In this document: piece by piece, positions 5,903 to 14,269 of the stretch | Position numbering within the stretch: position 1 is the first letter of the stretch | Layout of the letters: every line of letters starts with the position of its first letter | Assembly: GCA_001751015.1 (NCBI GenBank) | Contig: MAXM01000026.1 | Location: 1-14,725 of the forward strand | DNA length: 14,725 nucleotides | Source: Desulfobacterales bacterium C00003106 | GTDB lineage: Bacteria > Desulfobacterota > Desulfobacteria > Desulfobacterales > C00003106 | Reading direction: 5' to 3' | Translations under genes and position numbers: made by a program | The notes under the pieces: model-generated | Databases searched by the model: none | The model's input: the letters and a program-made list of their open reading frames with translations, nothing else | What the model was told of the DNA's origin: nothing

Positions 5903-7360
5903 CTACTTGGTTTTGTAACGTTTGCGCTTACTGGATGAAAGCACACCTAATATTTCTCTGTACTTTGCCACGGTTCTGCGTGCAATATGGATATTGGAAT
6001 TGGCGAGAAGCGCCATGATCTTCTTGTCGCTGTATGGTTTTGTTAAATCCTCTGATTGAACAATCTGGCGAATCTTATCTTTCACGGTGGCGGAGGCTAT
6101 CGCATCGCCATGTATGCGCTCAAGGGAGCCACCGAAAAAAAACTTCAGCTCAAACGTGCCTTGCGGGGTAAAAACATACTTATTGGTAGTTACACGACTG
6201 ATTGTTGATTCGTGCATTCCTATGTCTTCGGCAACGTCTCTCAAGATCATCGGTTTTAGACGGCTGATCCCTTTTTCCAGGAACTCCCTCTGATGGCGAA
6301 TAATGCTTTCCACCACCTTGTATATCGTGCGTTGACGCTGATGGATGCTGCGAATCAACCACATCGCTGATCGAACCTGGTTCTGTATGTAATCCTTTGC
6401 ATTTCCCGTAACAGAGTCGTTACCGCCTGACACTGTATCCTTGTAAAAGCGGTTTATGCGAAGTTTGGGCAGCCCATCGTCATTCAGGACAATGACAAAT
6501 TCATCTCCCACCTTGTAAACATAGATATCCGGTGTGATGTACTGCGGTTCTTCGTCAGTGTAAATGCGGCCGGGTTTCGGTTCAAGACCCGTTATGATCT
6601 CCACGCGATCTATGACATCCGAAAATGCGATCTGCAGGGCCTTGGCAATCGCCTTGTAGTTCCTGTTTTCGAGATGTTTCATGTGGTTTTCTATGATGGC
6701 TAAAACAAGGGGGTCATCAATTTCGAGATGTCTTGCCTGGATAAGCAGACACTCTTTCAAGTCCCTCGCACAAACTCCCACAGGGTCAAAGGTCTGCATT
6801 CTTTCCAGGACACCCTCAACAAAATCGGCAGAGGCATTGACGGCGCTTGCTATTTCTTCGACAGATGTCTGAAGATAACCATTTGAATTCAGATTTCCGA
6901 TAATAAAGGATCCCACATCCTCTTCAGGCGGAGTAAAATCAGAGAGCAGGATCTGCCACTTCAGGTGGCCTTCCAATGATTCGCAGGCGGACAATACGTT
7001 TTCGTATCTCGGGCTATCCCGTTGCTCATTTTCAGAGCGATAAGAAGTCCCGGGCGTATTGTATTCCCCCATATAGTTTGTCCAGTCAAAATCGTCTCCG
7101 GCTTTTTCATCTACAGTGACCGGCTTCATGAGCTCTGTTTCATCGGAGGAAGGAGAACTATCACCTTGTTCTTCCAAAAGGACTTCGGGAGGTTGTTCCT
7201 CCTGCTCCGCCTCAAGGGCCGGGTTTTCCTGCAGTTCCTCGTTGATTGCATCCAGCAGTTCTAAGCGCGACAATTGCAACAGCTTAATGGCCTGTTGCAA
7301 CTGAGGAGTCATCACCAGTTGCTGTGTCAGTTTTAGTTGTTGCTGGAGTCCTATTCCCAT
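5903..7360 (-). CDS. rpoN: RNA polymerase sigma-54 factor
   Basis: Sigma-54 directs RNA polymerase to -24/-12 promoters and needs AAA+ activators to open DNA. The 485 residues show all regions in order: a Gln/Leu-rich activator region I (1-50, starting MGIGLQQQLKLTQQ), an acidic region II (about 51-105), the core-binding domain with FDPVGVCARDLKECL (191-205), a helix-turn-helix (about 371-395, DVAEDIGMHESTISRV), and the RpoN box ARRTVAKYRE (460-469). It begins 2 bases after the lptB stop, so it is probably co-transcribed with the lpt genes. This lptB-rpoN adjacency is widespread in proteobacteria. Confidence 0.98.
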   Translation of the reverse strand: MGIGLQQQLKLTQQLVMTPQLQQAIKLLQLSRLELLDAINEELQENPALEAEQEEQPPEVLLEEQGDSSPSSDETELMKPVTVDEKAGDDFDWTNYMGEYNTPGTSYRSENEQRDSPRYENVLSACESLEGHLKWQILLSDFTPPEEDVGSFIIGNLNSNGYLQTSVEEIASAVNASADFVEGVLERMQTFDPVGVCARDLKECLLIQARHLEIDDPLVLAIIENHMKHLENRNYKAIAKALQIAFSDVIDRVEIITGLEPKPGRIYTDEEPQYITPDIYVYKVGDEFVIVLNDDGLPKLRINRFYKDTVSGGNDSVTGNAKDYIQNQVRSAMWLIRSIHQRQRTIYKVVESIIRHQREFLEKGISRLKPMILRDVAEDIGMHESTISRVTTNKYVFTPQGTFELKFFFGGSLERIHGDAIASATVKDKIRQIVQSEDLTKPYSDKKIMALLANSNIHIARRTVAKYREILGVLSSSKRKRYKTK

Positions 7361-7362
7361 GA

Positions 7363-8085
7363 TTAAAGCCTGAATTCTTCTCCAAGATAGGTTTTTCTGA
7401 CAATACTGCTTTGGGCTATAACATCCGGCGTGCCGGACTCAATTATCCTCCCCTCGTTAAGGATATAAGCCCTGTCACAAACCCCAAGCGTTTCTCTTAC
7501 ATTGTGATCCGATATCAATACTCCGATCCCTTTTGACCTCAGGTGTCCGATAATATGCTGAATCTCTGTGACAGAGAGAGGATCAACACCTGCAAACGGC
7601 TCATCTAACAGCATGAACGATGGAGAGATTACCAGAGCCCTGGTAATCTCCAGTCTTCTCCGTTCTCCCCCGGACAGGGCATACGCTTTTTGGCCCGCCA
7701 GATGATCGATCTTTAATTCGCTCAACAGTTCCGCCAGGCGTATCCGTCGTTCCGGTCTTGATATGGGCAGTGTCTCCAGAATAGCCAGGACGTTCTCCGC
7801 CACGGTCATCTTTCTAAAGACCGATGATTCCTGAGGGAGATATCCGATACCCTTTCGGGCCCTTTGATACATCGGATTTTCTGTAATATCATCTTCATGT
7901 AGAAAGATTTGACCTGCTTCCGGTTTGATAAAACCTACCATCATGTAAAACGTGGTCGTTTTTCCGGCCCCGTTTGGTCCGAGCAGACCGACCACTTCAC
8001 CGCTTTCCACATCGAGGCTCACCTGATCGACTACTCTCTTTTTATTATAGATTTTTCTGAGATCTTTGACAAACAGGCCTCTCAT
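7363..8085 (-). CDS. lptB: LPS export ABC transporter ATP-binding protein LptB
   Basis: LptB is the cytoplasmic ATPase of the LptB2FGC complex, which extracts LPS from the inner membrane and pushes it across the periplasm. The 240 residues show Walker A GPNGAGKTT (36-44), a Q-loop at YLPQE (about 83-87), signature LSGGE (137-141), Walker B MLLDEP (158-163), and the switch His in ISDHNVRETL. The ATG directly abuts the lptA stop codon (TAAATG), indicating tight translational coupling. The membrane partners LptF and LptG are not in this window. Confidence 0.97.
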   Translation of the reverse strand: MRGLFVKDLRKIYNKKRVVDQVSLDVESGEVVGLLGPNGAGKTTTFYMMVGFIKPEAGQIFLHEDDITENPMYQRARKGIGYLPQESSVFRKMTVAENVLAILETLPISRPERRIRLAELLSELKIDHLAGQKAYALSGGERRRLEITRALVISPSFMLLDEPFAGVDPLSVTEIQHIIGHLRSKGIGVLISDHNVRETLGVCDRAYILNEGRIIESGTPDVIAQSSIVRKTYLGEEFRL

Positions 8086-8646
8086 TTATTTCTGAATACC
8101 GCCCTTTTTTTTTGGATAGAATTCAGCTTCAACCTGTTTTCCGTCATCGCCTTCCACGATGCTTTGATCTTTGTCTATGAAAACAGTGATCTTGTCTCCG
8201 CGAACGACATTTTCTTCTGACCACAGATTTGAATTTCCAGTCAGGACCAGCTCTTGATTGTCAGCCGAATAGAGGGCGTGATCTGCTGTCGCTCTTTTTG
8301 TCTCGCTTGTTATCCTGACGTTCCCTTCAGCAACAATTTTTCTTATTGAATCAGATTCGGCGCTCTCTCCGCTGATATAATAGACCTTGAGACGTTCCGC
8401 CTCAATCACGGAATTATTCTGTGTAGCGCGGACATTTCCAATAAATTCAATCCACTTTTCCTCAGTGTCCGCCTCCATTCTGTCAGAGAGAATTCGAATA
8501 GGGGCATCGTCTTCGTCCGCACCAACAAGAAAACCCTCGTCCTCGCGTGAACAGACAATCGCGGTGTTTGCCAGGAGAATAGCAAAAGCCAGCAACAAGG
8601 CGCCAAATCGAACAGATATCCTAACCCTCTTTCCGGTAAAGGCCAT
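8086..8646 (-). CDS. lptA: LPS transport periplasmic protein LptA (OstA-like)
   Basis: LptA forms the periplasmic bridge that carries LPS from LptC to LptD in the outer membrane. The 186 residues begin with a basic-then-hydrophobic signal segment (about 1-32) and continue with an OstA-type beta-jellyroll: ILSDRMEADTEEKWIEFIGN, then AERLKVYY and AEGNVRITSETKRATADHA. A Cys ends the signal region, but the preceding Ala-Ile-Val does not form a good lipobox, so I do not call a lipoprotein. It overlaps the end of lptC by 26 bases and abuts lptB. Confidence 0.92.
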   Translation of the reverse strand: MAFTGKRVRISVRFGALLLAFAILLANTAIVCSREDEGFLVGADEDDAPIRILSDRMEADTEEKWIEFIGNVRATQNNSVIEAERLKVYYISGESAESDSIRKIVAEGNVRITSETKRATADHALYSADNQELVLTGNSNLWSEENVVRGDKITVFIDKDQSIVEGDDGKQVEAEFYPKKKGGIQK

Positions 8647-9172
8647 ATACCAGTTCCACCTGCTCCTTGAGACTAAACCTCCCGGAGTTCAAATCAAATT
8701 GCATTCCGCACCCGCTAAGCCTCAGCCTCTCTCCCAAGATCATGACAGGGACTGCTGATACTATCACCCTGTCCTGATGCAGGTAGAAAAGAGACTCCGT
8801 CATCAGTTGATATCCTTTCCCTTTGACGACAACATTTCCTGTGATATCGATATCTTCGTTCTCTGTATTCAGGGTTCCCTTCCGGCCGGTCAATAGAACA
8901 GTCTCGCCGTCCTTCAAGAAAAAATGCGTTGATATGTCGTCAAAAAGTACCTTGTTTTCCGCATTCAGATAGACTGCCTTTTCGGCATCGAGCGCCCATT
9001 GTCTGACACCATGTTTTGTTGACTCATGATGCACATTATTCATTGCAATGTCAACATCAGCGGGCAAAGACTCAACAAGACTCTCAGGCGTCCTGACAGT
9101 CCGATGCCATACAAAGACGGAAACGACACCAACAACCATCAAGCAGATGCAAACAAAAAGAACTTTTTTCAT
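8621..9172 (-). CDS. lptC: LPS export ABC transporter periplasmic protein LptC
   Basis: LptC is an inner-membrane bitopic protein that accepts LPS from LptBFG and passes it to LptA. The 183 residues have one N-terminal transmembrane segment (about 4-22), then a periplasmic beta-rich domain with the family pattern QWALDAEKAVYLNAENKVLF, followed by GKGTLN-like and VVVKGKGYQL segments. The first recognisable RBS is weak. It overlaps lptA by 26 bases. The gap upstream to kdsC contains the decayed GxxExxY element, so lptC may need a promoter of its own, though I could not identify a convincing one. Confidence 0.9.
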   Translation of the reverse strand: MKKVLFVCICLMVVGVVSVFVWHRTVRTPESLVESLPADVDIAMNNVHHESTKHGVRQWALDAEKAVYLNAENKVLFDDISTHFFLKDGETVLLTGRKGTLNTENEDIDITGNVVVKGKGYQLMTESLFYLHQDRVIVSAVPVMILGERLRLSGCGMQFDLNSGRFSLKEQVELVYGLYRKEG

Positions 9173-9229
9173 TTTCGGTATGCTGAACCTGTCAAGAGCA
9201 AACCATGTATCATTTCAACCGTAATGTAG

Positions 9230-9364
9230 CTATTCAGCCACAGATCTACGCTGATCATCACTGATATTTTTTTCGTTTACAATCAAGTCAGCCTTATAAC
9301 TTTCATAAAAACTTCCAAGAATAATATCTGTGATTTCTTTGTATTTAAACCTATCTGCGTTCAT
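9230..9364 (-). pseudogene. Internally deleted remnant of a GxxExxY-family gene
   Basis: The frame encodes 44 residues. Residues 1-20 (MNADRFKYKEITDIILGSFY) look like the N-terminus of GxxExxY proteins, a family of unknown function with a nuclease-like fold. Immediately after, SYKADLIVNEK resembles that family's internal strand (usually written Y-x-ADLIV). About 45-50 residues that normally lie between, including the GxxExxY motif itself, are missing, and so is the C-terminal half. The remnant lies within an inverted repeat whose arms supply its first and last codons. The similarity is recognised from memory of the family and would need an alignment to confirm. It is unlikely to be functional as a protein. 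Confidence 0.55.
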
Positions 9365-9387
9365 CTGTGTGAATCTGTGGCTGAATA
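9231..9387. repeat. Inverted repeat flanking the GxxExxY remnant
   Basis: The left arm begins TATTCAGCCACAGAT (9231-9245) and matches the reverse complement of 9373-9387 exactly over 15 bases. The next 20 bases match at about 12 positions (9246-9265 against 9353-9372). Slightly outside, ATGTA(G)CTATTC on the left resembles the reverse complement of the right flank with a small indel. The arrangement resembles a small mobile or formerly mobile element of about 160-175 bp in the kdsC-lptC spacer. Confidence 0.65.
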
Positions 9388-9453
9388 GAGTTACATCGTA
9401 ATTACGTATAGCATGCCCCACTACACCTGTAAAGCATCAAAGATGTGAACTGT

Positions 9454-9984
9454 CTATAACTCAACCACATCACTTAGGAACGGGGTGACTATCTTATCCC
9501 AGAACCCCTGCGCCTCAAGAAGCATCTCGCACACCTCACGAACCGCTCCCCGGCCCCCCTCGGTCCGGGTGACAATAAACGCCCTTTCCCTGACCAGCCT
9601 GTGGGCGTCAGCAACAGCTATGGGAAGACCCACCAGCTCCATAAGGGGAAGATCGGGCAAATCATCTCCCACATAAGCCACTTCTTTTTCCGAAAAGCCG
9701 CATTCTTCAATGATTTTTCTGAATGCCGCCACCTTGTCCTGCTCCCCCTGATATATCTTCCTGATCCCCAGGTCGGCACATCGATGCTCAACAACCCGGG
9801 ATGCCCGTCCTGTGATAATTCCCACTTCAAGACCACACTCGATAAGAAGCCGGATGCCAAGTCCGTCTTTGACATTGAAAAACTTTGTTTCAAGGCCCTC
9901 ATCGTCATAGATGACCCTGCCGTCAGTGAGAACCCCGTCAACATCAAGCAAAAGGAGCCTGATCTGTTTCAGTCTTTCTTTCAA
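9454..9984 (-). CDS. kdsC: 3-deoxy-D-manno-octulosonate 8-phosphate phosphatase (KdsC)
   Basis: KdsC removes the phosphate from Kdo 8-phosphate to give Kdo for the LPS inner core. The 176 residues are a C0-type HAD phosphatase, which acts as a tetramer in characterised members. The nucleophile Asp14 and acid/base Asp16 lie in LLLDVDGVLTDG, motif II is IITGR, the conserved Lys is in EQDKVAAF, and the metal site is GDDLPD (106-111). The start is TTG at 9984, two bases after the kdsA stop, with only a weak GGA site, so translation probably depends on coupling to kdsA. Confidence 0.95.
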   Translation of the reverse strand: MKERLKQIRLLLLDVDGVLTDGRVIYDDEGLETKFFNVKDGLGIRLLIECGLEVGIITGRASRVVEHRCADLGIRKIYQGEQDKVAAFRKIIEECGFSEKEVAYVGDDLPDLPLMELVGLPIAVADAHRLVRERAFIVTRTEGGRGAVREVCEMLLEAQGFWDKIVTPFLSDVVEL

Positions 9985-9986
9985 AG

Positions 9987-10829
9987 TTATTCCGTCCCCG
10001 TTCCTAAGGAACCGGTTATCTTGTGAATGGCAACAAGCTGAACCAGCAGTTTTTTTAAATCACGTAAATGAAGGGAGTTCGGGCCGTCACACAATGCACA
10101 ATCAGGGTCGCTGTGCACCTCCATAAATATGCCGTCAACTCCTGCTGCGACCGCTGCACGGGCAAGCACAGGAGCAAACTCGCGTTGGCCCCCGGAACAG
10201 GAACCCGCCCCGCCGGGAAGTTGAACGCTGTGTGTGGCATCAAAGACAACAGGAAACCCAAAGGACCTCATGATTGCAAGCCCCCTGAAATCAACAACCA
10301 GGTTGTTGTAGCCGAACGAGACCCCTCGTTCCGTCACAACTACCTGCCTGTTGCCGGAAGAAGATATTTTTTCAATAACATTCCGAATATCCCATGGAGC
10401 CAGGAATTGCCCCTTTTTTACGTTAATCGGCCTTCCGCTCCTTGCCGCTTCAACTACGAAATCGGTCTGACGGCACAAAAAAGCCGGGATCTGCAATACA
10501 TCCAGCACGCTTGCAGCTAAAGGGATCTCGGATATGCTATGCACATCAGAAATCACGCAGATGCCAAGCCTCTCTTTTATCTCAGACAGCATGGACAAGC
10601 CTTCCTTAAGGCCCGGGCCGCGATAAGAGGAAAGCGAAGTCCTGTTCGCCTTGTCGTATGAGGCCTTGAAAATGAACGGTATCTTCAGGTCGTCTGTCAA
10701 CTCCTTTACAAACCGCGCTATATCATACGTTATCTCAAACGACTCTATAACACAGGGACCCGCAATCAACACAAGCGGATGTCCTTTGCCGATTTTTATA
10801 TCTCCCGCACTAACCACCTGCGATGCCAT
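9987..10829 (-). CDS. kdsA: 3-deoxy-8-phosphooctulonate synthase (KdsA)
   Basis: KdsA condenses phosphoenolpyruvate with arabinose 5-phosphate to make Kdo 8-phosphate. The 280 residues contain FKASYDKANRTS, SYRGPGLKEGL, INVKKGQFLAP and CDGPNSL, all typical. Cys26 in LIAGPCVIES, together with His in DATHS, Glu in FMEVHSDP and the Asp of CDGP, is the ligand set of the metal-dependent KdsA class; the E. coli metal-independent type has Asn in place of that Cys. I chose the ATG at 10829, preceded by AAGGA seven to eight bases upstream. An ATG at 10844 sits too close to its AGGA and would add MKEID. It follows pyrG after 173 bases and is coupled to kdsC. Confidence 0.96.
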   Translation of the reverse strand: MASQVVSAGDIKIGKGHPLVLIAGPCVIESFEITYDIARFVKELTDDLKIPFIFKASYDKANRTSLSSYRGPGLKEGLSMLSEIKERLGICVISDVHSISEIPLAASVLDVLQIPAFLCRQTDFVVEAARSGRPINVKKGQFLAPWDIRNVIEKISSSGNRQVVVTERGVSFGYNNLVVDFRGLAIMRSFGFPVVFDATHSVQLPGGAGSCSGGQREFAPVLARAAVAAGVDGIFMEVHSDPDCALCDGPNSLHLRDLKKLLVQLVAIHKITGSLGTGTE

Positions 10830-11002
10830 GTCAATTTCCTTCATTATCCTGACCCCTATGCCTAAATCGCCACGATCCTTTCAATGGTAAGAGGCATATT
10901 CAAATAAGAATAACTCAATATCGAACACCGAACAAGGAATATAATGGAGGGGATGTCTGTCGACATACAAGCCGTATACTACTGGAGGCTTTTTTTGAAG
11001 AT

Positions 11003-12649
11003 TCAGGCGGTTTCTTTGCGGGTCTTGTATTTCAAGGCCCCTTTGATAAAATCACGAAAAAGAGGATGAGGGTCCATGGGACGGGACTTGAATTCGGGGT
11101 GGAATTGGCAGCCCAGAAACCAGGGATGGTCAGCAATCTCGATGATTTCAACAAGCTCGCCGTCCGGGGACGTTCCACTGATGATCAAACCCTTTTCTTC
11201 TAATGCAGGCCTGAAATCATTATTAAATTCGTATCGATGTCGATGTCTTTCCGAGATCTCTTTTTTGCTATAGGCATTGCACGCAAAAGAACCTTCACGG
11301 AGTAGACACGGGTACGCACCAAGCCGCATGCTTCCACCCTTTTCAGAAGACACGTCCCGCTTTTCGACCTTCCGTTTTTGGTGATCATACCATTCCGTCA
11401 TCAAATAGATCACCGCAAAATCGGTATGTTCATCAAATTCAACGCTGTTTGCCCCATTCATGCCGACAACATTTCTGGCAAATTCAATCACCGCCACCTG
11501 CATTCCAAGGCAGATACCAAAAAACGGCACTTTCTGTTCGCGGGCAAAACGAACCGCCTTGATCTTACCTTCGATTCCCCGCAGTCCAAAGCCTCCCGGA
11601 ACCAGAATCCCGTCTGCGTTGCCAAGGATATCATTGCAATCTGAACCCTCCAATGCTTCCGAATCAACAAAATCAAGCAATACCTCGGATTCGTTCTCAA
11701 TACCTCCGTGAACCAATGCCTCATTCAGACTCTTGTAGGATTCTTTCAAGTCTACATATTTTCCGACAACCGCGATACGGACTGAATGCCGGGGATTCTT
11801 GATTCTCCTGACAAGCTCTTCCCAGGCATCCAGCCGCGGAGCCCGCGTCCACATATGAAGGGAATCCAGGATCCTGTCATCGAGGTGTTCCTGATGCAAA
11901 AGAAGGGGGACCTCGTAAATGGTTTCAACATCCTTTGCAGTAATGACATTGTCCACAGCTACGTTGCAAAAAAGGGCTATCTTTGCCTTGATCTTGTTGC
12001 TTAAAAACTGGTCCGTTCTGCAAAGAATAATATCGGGTTGGATCCCTATGCTCCTGAGCTCCTTGACGCTGTGCTGGGTCGGCTTTGTCTTGACCTCTCC
12101 CGCAGTCTTGATATAAGGAACAAATGAGAGATGAATGTATAGAACATTCTCCTTTCCTACATCCCACTTGAATTGACGAATCGCCTCTTGAAACGGGAGT
12201 GCCTCTATATCTCCTATTGTCCCACCAATCTCGATAATCGCCACGTCCGCGCTGTTTGCCATCAACATGATGGAGTTCTTGATCTCATCCGTTATATGCG
12301 GGATAACCTGAACCGTCCCCCCCAAATAGTCCCCCCGCCGTTCTTTCATAATCACGGAGTGATAGATCTTGCCGGTGGTGAAGTTGTTCTTTTTGCCCAG
12401 TCTTGCGTGGCTGAACCTCTCATAGTGGCCCAGATCAAGGTCGGTCTCAGCCCCGTCATCCGTTACAAACACCTCGCCGTGCTGAAAAGGATTCATTGTC
12501 CCTGGATCGACATTGATATAAGGGTCAAGTTTCTGAAAGGTCACGGAAAGCCCGCGGCTTTCAAGAATAGCTCCGATTGCAGCAGAGGCAAGCCCCTTCC
12601 CCAAAGACGAAAGTACCCCGCCGGTCACAAATATAAATTTTGTTTTCAT
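11003..12649 (-). CDS. pyrG: CTP synthase (glutamine-hydrolysing)
   Basis: PyrG makes CTP from UTP using glutamine and ATP; CTP is also needed to activate Kdo as CMP-Kdo, which fits its place beside kdsA. The 548 residues have the synthetase domain (about 1-265) with P-loop GGVLSSLGKG (10-19) and EIGGTIGDIE, then a class I glutamine amidotransferase domain with PGGFG (351-355), Cys380 in GICLGMQ, and His517/Glu519 in QFHPEF. All catalytic residues are present. There is no ribosome-binding site before the ATG at 12649. A candidate promoter ends so close to the ATG that the mRNA could be leaderless. Confidence 0.97.
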   Translation of the reverse strand: MKTKFIFVTGGVLSSLGKGLASAAIGAILESRGLSVTFQKLDPYINVDPGTMNPFQHGEVFVTDDGAETDLDLGHYERFSHARLGKKNNFTTGKIYHSVIMKERRGDYLGGTVQVIPHITDEIKNSIMLMANSADVAIIEIGGTIGDIEALPFQEAIRQFKWDVGKENVLYIHLSFVPYIKTAGEVKTKPTQHSVKELRSIGIQPDIILCRTDQFLSNKIKAKIALFCNVAVDNVITAKDVETIYEVPLLLHQEHLDDRILDSLHMWTRAPRLDAWEELVRRIKNPRHSVRIAVVGKYVDLKESYKSLNEALVHGGIENESEVLLDFVDSEALEGSDCNDILGNADGILVPGGFGLRGIEGKIKAVRFAREQKVPFFGICLGMQVAVIEFARNVVGMNGANSVEFDEHTDFAVIYLMTEWYDHQKRKVEKRDVSSEKGGSMRLGAYPCLLREGSFACNAYSKKEISERHRHRYEFNNDFRPALEEKGLIISGTSPDGELVEIIEIADHPWFLGCQFHPEFKSRPMDPHPLFRDFIKGALKYKTRKETA

Positions 12650-12658
12650 AATAATTTT

Positions 12659-12687
12659 TCAATATCTCACAGGTCGGCAAATGTCAA
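12659..12687 (-). promoter_or_regulatory. Candidate sigma-70-type promoter of pyrG
   Basis: On the minus strand a perfect TTGACA (12682-12687) is followed after 17 bases by TATTGA (12659-12664). The -10 match is only 3 of 6 and lacks the final T, so the call is tentative. Transcription would start about 3 bases before the pyrG ATG. Confidence 0.35.
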
Positions 12688-12722
12688 GAAACCATAAAGA
12701 AGGGTGGGGTGTCAAAGAGTTC

Positions 12723-12751
12723 TTGATTCTCTTACTACAACTTGATATTAT
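12723..12751 (+). promoter_or_regulatory. Candidate sigma-70-type promoter of the M23 peptidase gene
   Basis: TTGATT (12723-12728) and TATTAT (12746-12751) are separated by exactly 17 bases. The start would be near 12758, giving a leader of about 74 bases before the ATG at 12832. It is divergent from the pyrG promoter candidate. Confidence 0.45.
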
Positions 12752-12831
12752 TTTTTCGATATGCTTTTGATGTGCTGTTGGGTGGATGAAGCAGGGAAAA
12801 CGAATCTTTAGCAAACAGGAATTCTTGAGTT

Positions 12832-14235
12832 ATGTATAACAATAATCGAGGCGGGCTCCATTTTGGACCATTGTTGATCATCACTTTCCTTGTCCTTGTC
12901 CTTGTGCCGCTTGTTGTTCTGTGCGTCTTCAGATTTGAAGGCAAACCGCCGGTGGTTCAGATCCATCCCGGTGCGGAGACCATAGGAGCAGAAACAGACC
13001 TTACGATTACGGTAACAGACGAAAAAAGCGGTATCAAGAAGATATGGATCGCCCTTTTCAAGGACCAAAAGGAGACCGTGCTCTATGATCAAGTCCTGTC
13101 ACCCGGCCTCTTTTTCACAGGGAGCGGTATCCATGAAGAAGAGGTTCTCCTCACGATTAAACCGCGCGAACTCGGTCTTTCCGACGGCGTAGCCGATCTC
13201 AGAATAGCGGTATCAGATTGCGCCATGAAAGGATTCTTCAAGGGAAATCGCACGTATATAGAGCACAAAATCACAATAGATACACGTACCCCGTCTGTCG
13301 AAGTCCTCACCAATTCACACAATGTGGCCCAGGGCGGAGCCTGTGTCGTGATTTACCGGGTCTCAGAGCAGGCTGAATCAGGAGTATGGGTCGGAGACCG
13401 TTTCTTTCCAGGGTATCCGGGTTATTTCAGCGACCCGGATATCTGCATGGCCTTTTTTGCCTTCCCTTACAACAGCGGGGAAAACACGGATATCTTCCTG
13501 ACGGCTGTGGATTCAGCCAAAAACGAGACCAAGGCCGGTTTCCCTTGCTACATCGGCAAAAGGAAATTCAAAAACGATAAAATACGCCTGTCTGACAATT
13601 TTCTCAGGTCGAAGATGCCGGAATTTGAGACATACGGGATTGGGGAACACGCCTCGCTGAAAGAAAAATTCCTGTATGTAAACCGGACTATACGCCAGAA
13701 AAATAATGATACGATAATCAATGCATGCAAAGACTCAACACCGGAGATACTGTGGAACGGACGTTTTCTCCGGCTCCCTGGTTCTGCGGAAAGAGCTGCT
13801 TTTGCTGACCACAGGACATACATGTACAAGGATAAGGCCATTGACGAGCAAACACACCTTGGAATAGATCTGGCTTCAACAGCGCATTCTCCGGTGGCGG
13901 CTTCAAATAGCGGAAAGGTGGTATTTTCCGATAATGTCGGGATCTACGGCAAAACCGTGATAATCGATCACGGTTTTGGTCTTTTTTCCGTCTATGCCCA
14001 TCTCAGCCGTTTGATTGTCACAGCGGGACAGGAGGCCGGGAAAGGAGAAATCATCGGCTACACCGGCGCAACAGGCATGGCCGGGGGTGATCATCTGCAT
14101 CTTGGAATGTTGATCCACAACACGTTTGTAAATCCCCTGGAATGGTGGGATACAACGTGGATAAAGCACAATATTACTGATAAGATCGAGGCGATAAAAA
14201 CAACTTCTCAGAAACCCGAGGCAACTGAAAGCTAA
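12832..14235 (+). CDS. Membrane-anchored M23 (LytM/LysM-type) metallopeptidase
   Basis: The 467-residue protein probably cleaves peptidoglycan cross-links in the periplasm, or is an envelope factor of that fold. One transmembrane segment (about 14-34) anchors it, with the bulk outside the cytoplasm. Residues about 40-240 are beta-rich with Ig-like features (LTITVTDEKSGIKKIWIAL, LRIAVSDCAMKG). The peptidase domain at about 335-440 carries the zinc ligands His342 and Asp346 (THLGIDLA) and His423 in HLH, plus the catalytic His390 (VYAHLS), so it looks active. Only a weak AGGA lies before the ATG. It is divergent from pyrG and alone in its transcription unit as far as can be seen. Confidence 0.9.
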   Translation: MYNNNRGGLHFGPLLIITFLVLVLVPLVVLCVFRFEGKPPVVQIHPGAETIGAETDLTITVTDEKSGIKKIWIALFKDQKETVLYDQVLSPGLFFTGSGIHEEEVLLTIKPRELGLSDGVADLRIAVSDCAMKGFFKGNRTYIEHKITIDTRTPSVEVLTNSHNVAQGGACVVIYRVSEQAESGVWVGDRFFPGYPGYFSDPDICMAFFAFPYNSGENTDIFLTAVDSAKNETKAGFPCYIGKRKFKNDKIRLSDNFLRSKMPEFETYGIGEHASLKEKFLYVNRTIRQKNNDTIINACKDSTPEILWNGRFLRLPGSAERAAFADHRTYMYKDKAIDEQTHLGIDLASTAHSPVAASNSGKVVFSDNVGIYGKTVIIDHGFGLFSVYAHLSRLIVTAGQEAGKGEIIGYTGATGMAGGDHLHLGMLIHNTFVNPLEWWDTTWIKHNITDKIEAIKTTSQKPEATES

Positions 14236-14269
14236 CCGCACAGGTCGCTATTTTTCCAAGATTCGCGTT

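Noticed and set aside
5281..6018. A 245-codon plus-strand open frame opposite hpf
   Set aside because: It lies antisense to the well-supported hpf and rpoN genes, has no recognisable domain, and its composition is that of a shadow frame.
8536..8560. Possible lipoprotein signal in LptA (Cys at end of the hydrophobic segment)
   Set aside because: The residues before the Cys (Ala-Ile-Val) do not fit a lipobox.
9173..9215. TTGACA just upstream of lptC as a promoter
   Set aside because: A -10 at normal spacing would fall on the start codon and does not match the consensus.
12173..12697. A 174-codon plus-strand open frame
   Set aside because: It is antisense to the conserved 5' part of pyrG and resembles no family.
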